Source: Sulfurimonas sp. (GTDB lineage Bacteria; Campylobacterota; Campylobacteria; Campylobacterales; Sulfurimonadaceae). From it: 20,881 bases of DNA. A program made the translations under genes and the position numbers. Where the stretch lies: NCBI GenBank assembly GCA_026988735.1, contig JALSKR010000053.1:1-20881 (forward strand). Reading direction: 5' to 3'. The stretch's first letter is position 1; each line of letters starts with the position of its first letter. Shown here piece by piece: positions 15,394 to 20,881 of this stretch. The notes below the pieces were generated by a model. That model saw only the letters and a list, made by a program, of their open reading frames with translations, was not told the DNA's origin and searched no databases.

Positions 15394-16399
15394 AATACGC
15401 TATGACAAACTGCATAACAAGTATGTAATTATCGCACCGGAGCGTCTGCATCGTCCAAATCTTGTAAAACAGGAACCCTTAGAGTCTGAGAAAGAAAACT
15501 GTCCGTTTTGTGAGGGACATGAAGAGTTTACCCCGCCTGAAATCTTTGCCCTGCGAGACAACAGAGCAAACACACCGGGCTGGCGGACAAGAGTTGTTCC
15601 GAATCTGTATAAAGCAGTACAGATAGAAGAGAAAAATATTTCCCAAAGAGACGGTTTTTTTGAGTATGTCAAAGGTTTCGGTGCACATGAAATTATTATA
15701 GACACACCCTGTCATGAGTGCAGGTTCTCTGCTCTTTCTCAACAAGAGATTTTTGACTGGCTCTTGACTCTAAATATACGGATAACTGATTTGACAAAAG
15801 ACAAAAGAATCATCTCTGTAAATATATTTAAAAACAGCGGGCAAAATGCCGGAGCCTCGCAGCAACATCCGCACACACAAATCATAGCATTGCCGATAAT
15901 GCCTCAAAATGCTTTGGAATTTTTACAAAGAAACCAAGAGTATTATAGTATTCATGGCAGAGGAATTGTTCAGGATATGGTGCATAATGAAAAAGAGGCA
16001 AAAGTGAGAGTTATTGACGAAACAGGCATATTTACCGCCTATTGCCCCTATGCAAGTTTTTTCTCTTTTGAAGTGATTATTGCTCCTGGCAAAGTAATTT
16101 CAAATGTCAGTCACTGTTCTCAAGAGGAACTAAAAGATTTGGCACAAATACTCAAAAATGTTTTTAGCATGCTTGATACTCAGCTTGATGCATATGATTA
16201 CAATATCAGTTTCCATATTGCACCGGTAAATAAAAATTTTGAAAATGAAAAATATATGAATGATATTGCTGAAAATTTCAGTTTTTATTTGCGGATAATG
16301 CCAAGGCTTTATACGTTAGCAGGATTTGAACTCTCTGCAGAGACGGCAATTAACGGTGTTGCTCCTGAAGTCTGTGCCAAACTGTTGAGAGGTAATTAG
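15386..16399 (+). CDS. galT: GalT-family hexose-1-phosphate nucleotidylyltransferase (galactose-1-P uridylyltransferase or ADP-glucose phosphorylase-like)
   Basis: A 337-aa HIT-superfamily transferase. Cys39 and Cys42 (CPFC), His110 (TPCH) and His161 match the zinc ligands of E. coli GalT. QHPHTQ at 160-165 places His163 as the nucleophile that carries the nucleotidyl group. The segment around it, FKNSGQNAGASQQHPHTQ, resembles the Arabidopsis ADP-glucose phosphorylase (At5g18200) as well as bacterial GalT. In a cluster with two glycogen synthases and no galactose gene, exchange or phosphorolysis of ADP-/UDP-glucose is as plausible as galactose metabolism. The open frame runs back to 15344, but the true start is ATG 15386: GGAAG at 15375-15379 precedes it and MSEIRYDKL aligns with family N termini. 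It overlaps the preceding gene by eight bases. The symbol denotes the family, not a proven galactose role. Confidence 0.86.
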   Translation: MSEIRYDKLHNKYVIIAPERLHRPNLVKQEPLESEKENCPFCEGHEEFTPPEIFALRDNRANTPGWRTRVVPNLYKAVQIEEKNISQRDGFFEYVKGFGAHEIIIDTPCHECRFSALSQQEIFDWLLTLNIRITDLTKDKRIISVNIFKNSGQNAGASQQHPHTQIIALPIMPQNALEFLQRNQEYYSIHGRGIVQDMVHNEKEAKVRVIDETGIFTAYCPYASFFSFEVIIAPGKVISNVSHCSQEELKDLAQILKNVFSMLDTQLDAYDYNISFHIAPVNKNFENEKYMNDIAENFSFYLRIMPRLYTLAGFELSAETAINGVAPEVCAKLLRGN

Positions 16400-16402
16400 A
16401 AG

Positions 16403-17761
16403 ATGAATGTTCTTTTTGCGGCAAGTGAAATTTTCCCTTATGCAAAAACAGGCGGGCTTGCAGATGTCTCCTGTGCTTTGCCTCTTGCTTTAAAGGAGTA
16501 TGTGAAAATCAGCAGAGTAATGCCGCTGTACGGATGTATGAATGAGAGTGAGTATAAATCTTATGATAATTTTACGGTAAGTTTGGACGGCGGGCATTAC
16601 CCGGTTACAATTTTTACAAAAGAAGAAAAAGATGTTGTTACCTATTTTGTAAAAGCGCTACACTTGAGTCAGACACAAAATCTGTACGGTGATGAAAATG
16701 GAGACTATAAAAACAATGCATTGCGTTTTGGGATATTTTGCATGGCGGTTCTTGAACTGGCTTTGCGCCTCAACTGTAGACTCATCCATCTCAATGACTG
16801 GCATACGGCACTGGTTGCACTCTTTGTAAAAGAATACCAACTGAATATTAAAACGGTATTTACTATTCACAATCTTGCGTATCAGGGTGTTTTTGATCAG
16901 TCAGTTTTGCAAACTCTGGATATTTCTGAACGCTATTTTACTATGGATGCTTTGGAATTTTATTCAAAAGTCAATTTGCTAAAGGCAGGAATTGCCTACA
17001 GTGATATGATTACTACGGTAAGCCCGACTTATGCGCGGGAGATTTTAACAGAAGGTTTTGGCTGTGGTTTAAACGGTTTTTTGCAAAAACATGAGCGAAA
17101 ACTTGTCGGTATTTTAAACGGGATTGATTACACTGTTTTTAAACCTTTGCACGATAAAAAAATAAAAAGCAAAGCAAAAGCTGATTTTTGTCAAAAGTTT
17201 GGCTTTGAAAATCCAAAACTACCGCTTTTTATTATGGTGAGTCGATTAACTGAACAAAAAGGTATTGACCTGTTGCTGGAGTCGTTTGAAGAACTGCAAA
17301 AGAAAAAAATCAATCTTTTTATTTTGGGTGAAGGTGAGACAAAATATACGCAAGCATTACATGTATTTGTAAAAAAACAGAGCAATTTTTCTTTTGTTCA
17401 GGGGTTTGATGAGGATTTGTCACATCAGGCATACCTGGCATCTGATTTTTTGCTGATGCCGTCAAGGTTTGAGCCCTGCGGGTTAAATCAGTTTATTGCA
17501 ATGAACTGTGGCAGTGTAGCAATTGTCCATGAGGTCGGGGGCTTAAAAGATTCTGTGCATGAACAAAAAGCTTTGTGTGGACAGGGTGTTACCTATAAAG
17601 AGCAGAACAAAAAAGAGTTTTTGTATGCTGTAGAGAGAGCTTTAAATCTTTACAGTGAGAAGAAAAAAATGCAAAAGATTATAGATTTTAATCTTGCATG
17701 TGATTTTTCTTTTGACAAGAGTGCAAAAAAATACTTCAAAATTTATAAGAGTCTGCTATGA
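16403..17761 (+). CDS. glgA: Glycogen synthase, diverged copy 1 (GT5)
   Basis: Adds glucosyl units from an NDP-glucose donor to the growing alpha-1,4-glucan. At 452 aa it is about 25 residues shorter than E. coli GlgA. Core residues are kept: Lys15 in KTGGLADV, LNDWHTA near 134-140, ILNGID, Arg281 and Lys286 in SRLTEQKG, and Glu357 in SRFEPCGLNQ. The stretch after EPCGL differs from the consensus. Where classical GlgA has YGT-P-VR-TGGL, this protein reads NCGSVAIVHEVGGL, so donor specificity or regulation may differ from copy 2. GAGAGG at 16387-16392 lies ten bases from ATG. The gene ends in an ATGA overlap with the ROK kinase gene. Confidence 0.93.
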   Translation: MNVLFAASEIFPYAKTGGLADVSCALPLALKEYVKISRVMPLYGCMNESEYKSYDNFTVSLDGGHYPVTIFTKEEKDVVTYFVKALHLSQTQNLYGDENGDYKNNALRFGIFCMAVLELALRLNCRLIHLNDWHTALVALFVKEYQLNIKTVFTIHNLAYQGVFDQSVLQTLDISERYFTMDALEFYSKVNLLKAGIAYSDMITTVSPTYAREILTEGFGCGLNGFLQKHERKLVGILNGIDYTVFKPLHDKKIKSKAKADFCQKFGFENPKLPLFIMVSRLTEQKGIDLLLESFEELQKKKINLFILGEGETKYTQALHVFVKKQSNFSFVQGFDEDLSHQAYLASDFLLMPSRFEPCGLNQFIAMNCGSVAIVHEVGGLKDSVHEQKALCGQGVTYKEQNKKEFLYAVERALNLYSEKKKMQKIIDFNLACDFSFDKSAKKYFKIYKSLL

Positions 17762-18600
17762 AACTGGGGATAGATATAGGCGGAACATATCTTCGTTATG
17801 AACTCAGAGAAAATGGCAAAACAATACAAAAATCATCTCTCAAAAGCACACAAACAGGACTTTGCCGTTTTTTAGAGATGATTTTAAAAAAAGAAAAAAA
17901 GATTGCAACTGTTTTTATATCCTATGCCGGACAGATAAAAGAGGGTGTTATTCTTGCCTCTCCCAATATAAAAATAGACAAACATGACATAAAAGCCTAT
18001 ATAGAAGCCAAGTACAATGTAAAACTTTTTATACAAAACGATGTCAACTGTGCAGTTTTGGCTGAAGCAAGAGCCTGCAATACCAAAAATATCTGTGCCG
18101 TTTATGTGGGAACAGGCCTTGGACTTGGCGTTGTCACTTCCTCTGGACTTTTGCAGGGAAATGACAGTATTGCAGCAGAACTGGGACACATTCCCTATAA
18201 AAACGCCCCCTTGACATGTAACTGCGGCAAAGAGAACTGTATAGAACTTTTTTGCTCAGGAAGCGGACTTTTACGATGGAAGGAGCACTGTAAACTCAAA
18301 TCGGCATTGAGTTTAGAACAATTGCACCAAAGCAAGAATGACAAAGCACAAAAAATTTATGATGAATTTGTTGAAGCTCTTTTATATGCAGTGGGTACGA
18401 CTATCACGCTTTTTAATCCGAAAGTTTTGGTGCTTGGAGGCGGATTGATTATGAATAACAGGTACTTACACGAGATTGTTGAACAAAGAATCCATGCATA
18501 TGCTTTGCCGCTTGCTTTGAAAAATATAAAAATTACTGTTTCACAACTTGAAGATGCTGCCCTTGAGGGCGCATTTTTACTAAAGGATTATCATGGCTGA
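17758..18600 (+). CDS. glk: ROK-family sugar kinase, probable glucokinase
   Basis: Phosphorylates free hexose, most likely glucose, with ATP. The 280-aa protein has the ATP-binding DIGGT at 6-10, ASPN at 67-70, catalytic Asp95 in QNDVNCA, and GTGLGLGV at 118-125. Glu141 and His144 lie in ELGHIP. The ROK zinc motif CNCGKENCIE uses Cys154, Cys156 and Cys161 with His144, and GGG near residue 226-228 completes the nucleotide site. There is no N-terminal DNA-binding helix, so it is a kinase and not a ROK repressor. Position between two glycogen synthase genes fits recapture of glucose released by debranching or GH57 action. It shares ATGA with the gene before it and overlaps the gene after it by eight bases. 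Glucose as substrate is inferred from family and context. Confidence 0.88.
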   Translation: MKLGIDIGGTYLRYELRENGKTIQKSSLKSTQTGLCRFLEMILKKEKKIATVFISYAGQIKEGVILASPNIKIDKHDIKAYIEAKYNVKLFIQNDVNCAVLAEARACNTKNICAVYVGTGLGLGVVTSSGLLQGNDSIAAELGHIPYKNAPLTCNCGKENCIELFCSGSGLLRWKEHCKLKSALSLEQLHQSKNDKAQKIYDEFVEALLYAVGTTITLFNPKVLVLGGGLIMNNRYLHEIVEQRIHAYALPLALKNIKITVSQLEDAALEGAFLLKDYHG

Positions 18601-20071
18601 AAAACTAAATATACTTTTTGCGGCGGCTGAGGTTGTCCCTTTTGCCAAAACAGGCGGACTGGCTGATGTGGCGGGTGCTCTGCCAAAGGCTTTGCAAAAT
18701 CTGGGACATAACATTAAAGTTGTCATGCCGAGGTATTACAGCATTGATACTGCAAAACTAGAAAAACTTCCTGCATCACTGGGCGTTCCTATGGGTATTA
18801 TGGGAGAATTTTGGGCCGGAGTCTACAAAACAACTCTGCCTCAAAGCAAGGTGGAGATCTATTTTATAGAGTATGAACACTATTTTGGAAGAAGCGGACT
18901 GTACGGGGATGAGAACGGCGGTTATCATGATAATGACAACCGTTTTGTGTTTTTTTCAAAAGCAGCCTTGCAGCTTTGTAAAATGCTGCATTTTACGCCT
19001 GATATTATTCATGCAAATGACTGGCATACGGCTGCTATGCCAGTTCTTGCAAAAACACGTTTTGTGCATGATTTTGCTTATGCGACTTCGGTGTTAACGA
19101 TTCACAATCTCCAGCATCAGGGACATTTTTACAAAGGTGTGATGGATGTTATGGAGGTCGGCTGGGAATATTTTAATCCGCACTCTTTGGAGAGTTTTGA
19201 CGGTGTCAATATCTTAAAAGGCGGTATTGCCGAAGCGGATGCCGTTACCACAGTATCAAAAAAATATGCTCTTGAGATTCAAACACCGGAATTCGGTTTT
19301 GGATTGGACGGACATATAAGAGCACATAATCATAAACTTTTTGGCATCTTAAACGGAGTGGATTATACAGAATGGAACCCTGCTGTTGATAAATTTTTAG
19401 CACAAAACTATGATGTCGGAAACATGCAGGGAAAGCTTACATGTAAAGAGGATCTGCAAAAACATTTTCATCTTGCAGTACGGGATGACGTGCCGCTTAT
19501 AGGCTTTGTAGGACGTTTTGTAAAACAAAAAGGCATAGAACTGATAGCCGGCGTGATAAACAAACTCTTGGACCATGATATACAGGTTGTCATGCTTGGA
19601 ACCGGTGAGTATTGGGCTGAAGATTTTTTTTCAGAAGTAGCGTATTTTCGGGAGAATTTTGTCCTGCATGTAGGCTATTCAAATGAGCTGGCACACAAAA
19701 TAGAAGCAGGAAGTGATATGTTTTTAATGCCCTCTCTCTTTGAACCCTGCGGACTCAACCAGATATACAGCCTGCGCTACGGTACCCTGCCGATAGTCAG
19801 AGCAACAGGAGGACTTGATGATACGATAGTGAATTTTGATGAGCAGCATAAAACCGGCAACGGCTTTAAGTTTTATGATGCTACATTAGAAGCACTTTAC
19901 AACACGGTTCTGTGGGCTGTGAATGTTTACAATAACAAAAAAGAGGCATTTCAAAGAATGCAAAAATTTGCGATGCAGGAGCATTTTAGCTGGGAAGACT
20001 CCGCCAAAGAGTATGAAAAAGTCTATTTGTTTGCATTGCAACACAAACGAGGAAAAAATTATGAAATATGA
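18593..20071 (+). CDS. glgA: Glycogen synthase, canonical copy 2 (GT5)
   Basis: Full-length bacterial glycogen synthase (492 aa), transferring glucose from ADP-glucose (usual bacterial donor) to glycogen. Lys19 lies in KTGGLADVAGALP, HANDWHTA is near 142-149, and TIHNLQHQG and ILNGVDY follow. Arg308 and Lys313 are in GRFVKQKGIEL, Glu384 is in FEPCGLNQIYSLRYGTLP, and the consensus IVRATGGLDDT comes after. Every donor-site motif of E. coli GlgA that I can check is retained, unlike in copy 1. AAAGGA at 18582-18587 lies inside the end of the ROK gene, five bases from ATG. It overlaps the branching enzyme gene by eleven bases, the usual glgA-glgB partnership. Confidence 0.96.
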   Translation: MAEKLNILFAAAEVVPFAKTGGLADVAGALPKALQNLGHNIKVVMPRYYSIDTAKLEKLPASLGVPMGIMGEFWAGVYKTTLPQSKVEIYFIEYEHYFGRSGLYGDENGGYHDNDNRFVFFSKAALQLCKMLHFTPDIIHANDWHTAAMPVLAKTRFVHDFAYATSVLTIHNLQHQGHFYKGVMDVMEVGWEYFNPHSLESFDGVNILKGGIAEADAVTTVSKKYALEIQTPEFGFGLDGHIRAHNHKLFGILNGVDYTEWNPAVDKFLAQNYDVGNMQGKLTCKEDLQKHFHLAVRDDVPLIGFVGRFVKQKGIELIAGVINKLLDHDIQVVMLGTGEYWAEDFFSEVAYFRENFVLHVGYSNELAHKIEAGSDMFLMPSLFEPCGLNQIYSLRYGTLPIVRATGGLDDTIVNFDEQHKTGNGFKFYDATLEALYNTVLWAVNVYNNKKEAFQRMQKFAMQEHFSWEDSAKEYEKVYLFALQHKRGKNYEI

Positions 20072-20881
20072 AGTCTTTTATGATGTGTCACGCTTGAGCG
20101 AATTTGATATTTACCTGTTTAAAGAGGGAAAGCATTTTCAGCTTTATAAGCATCTTGGCGCTCATCAAATGCAGCGCGCGGGTATTGCAGGGGTTTATTT
20201 TGCCGTGTGGGCGCCAAATGCCAAAAGTGTGGCGGTTCAGGGAGACTTTAACAGCTATAACAGATACACCCATTATCTAAAACAAAGAGAAGACGGTTCT
20301 GGGATTTGGGAAGGTTTTATCAGTGGGGTTGCAAATGAAAGTACCTATAAATATTTTGTAGATTCTGATAATGAACATGCTAACAAAGACAAGGCTGATC
20401 CTTACGCTTTTTATACGGAAGTCGCACCAAATTCGGCATCAAAGATTTATGAGTTGGAGGGATATGGATGGAGTGACGCAAAATGGATGAAAAACAGAGC
20501 AAAAAACAATTCTCACAAAGCACCCATTTCAATCTATGAGGTGCATTTAGGCTCATGGAAACGCAAAGTAGAAGAAAATAACCGTTTTTTGACGTATACG
20601 GAATCCGCACATGAACTAGCTGTGTATTTGCAAGAAATGAACTATACGCATATAGAAATTATGCCTGTCATGGAGCATCCGTTTGAGGGTTCCTGGGGCT
20701 ACCAGACAACAGGGTATTTTGCTCCGACATCACGATATGGAACGCCGCATGAGTTTATGGAGTTTGTTGATATTATGCATCAACACAATATTGGTGTTTT
20801 ATTGGATTGGGTGCCTTCACATTTTGTCAATGACGGACACGGACTTATGAACTTTGACGGAACCTGTCTGTATGAACATGC
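20061..20881 (+). CDS. glgB: 1,4-alpha-glucan branching enzyme, 5' part (cut by window end)
   Basis: Makes alpha-1,6 branches in glycogen. Only the first 273 codons are present; the frame is open to the last base with no stop, so the truncation is by the window edge. Residues about 30-115 are the CBM48/E-set domain (GVYFAVWAPNAKSVAVQGDFN). The start of the GH13 barrel follows: ISIYEVHLGSWKR near 157-169, MPVMEHPFEGSWGYQ, TGYFAPTSRYGTP, and conserved region I as DWVPSHFVNDGHGL near 252-265. These are signature GlgB (GH13 subfamily 9) segments. GAGGA at 20049-20053 is seven bases before ATG 20061, which lies within the last codons of glgA copy 2. The N terminus is short, without the extra N1 module of E. 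coli GlgB. Confidence 0.94.
   Translation, partial: MKYEVFYDVSRLSEFDIYLFKEGKHFQLYKHLGAHQMQRAGIAGVYFAVWAPNAKSVAVQGDFNSYNRYTHYLKQREDGSGIWEGFISGVANESTYKYFVDSDNEHANKDKADPYAFYTEVAPNSASKIYELEGYGWSDAKWMKNRAKNNSHKAPISIYEVHLGSWKRKVEENNRFLTYTESAHELAVYLQEMNYTHIEIMPVMEHPFEGSWGYQTTGYFAPTSRYGTPHEFMEFVDIMHQHNIGVLLDWVPSHFVNDGHGLMNFDGTCLYEH

Noticed and set aside
17758..18600. ROK-family transcriptional repressor
   Set aside because: No N-terminal helix-turn-helix; the protein begins directly at the ATP-binding DIGGT motif.
1..20881. Mobile elements, CRISPR arrays, tRNA or rRNA genes
   Set aside because: No direct-repeat arrays, transposase or integrase motifs, tRNA-like clover patterns or rRNA stretches were seen; nearly every base is within a metabolic gene.

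Overview
The window is a single, tightly packed, plus-strand gene block of about 37-38 % GC by eye. It holds thirteen genes and no rRNA, tRNA, mobile element or CRISPR. Low GC, A-rich Shine-Dalgarno sequences, a C. jejuni/Sulfurimonas-like codon style and the gene content suggest a free-living member of the Campylobacterota (Epsilonproteobacteria), most likely a Sulfurimonas-type sulfur-oxidising chemolithoautotroph. That placement is inference; no rRNA is available to confirm it.

Layout. The left third (1-6740) is lower glycolysis/gluconeogenesis: an archaeal-type class I fructose-bisphosphate aldolase (FbaB/DhnA family), a dihydrolipoamide-dehydrogenase-like flavoprotein, an enolase, an alpha-glucan phosphorylase and a glyceraldehyde-3-phosphate dehydrogenase (GAPDH). 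A small glycine-zipper lipoprotein (6756-7187) interrupts the metabolic genes. The middle (7188-16399) carries phosphoglucomutase, an 833-residue sugar nucleotidyltransferase fused to a phosphohexomutase-like domain, two different GH57 alpha-glucan enzymes in tandem, and a GalT-family nucleotidylyltransferase. The right part (16403-20881) is glycogen synthesis: glgA copy 1, a ROK glucokinase, glgA copy 2, and the 5' part of a GH13 branching enzyme (glgB) that runs off the end.

The longest gap between genes is 31 bp (8823-8852/3). Six junctions overlap, three of them as ATGA. The block therefore looks like one operon, or two if something starts transcription in the 31-bp gap.

How it works together. 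Glucose-1-phosphate is the hub. Phosphorylase releases it from glycogen, phosphoglucomutase links it to glucose-6-phosphate, ROK kinase salvages free glucose, and a nucleotidylyltransferase (the 833-aa fusion and/or the GalT-like protein) would supply NDP-glucose to the two glycogen synthases. GH57 enzymes and GlgB reshape chains. Aldolase, GAPDH and enolase connect this pool to phosphoenolpyruvate. In an autotroph this would let fixed carbon be stored and remobilised. Synthesis and breakdown sit on the same message, so control of flux direction must be largely at the protein level.

The points most worth attention are: the fusion protein, whose mutase half has lost all four catalytic loops; a GAPDH with three substitutions that favour NADP; two diverged glycogen synthases; a GalT-like protein with features of ADP-glucose phosphorylase; and no recognisable glgC in the window.
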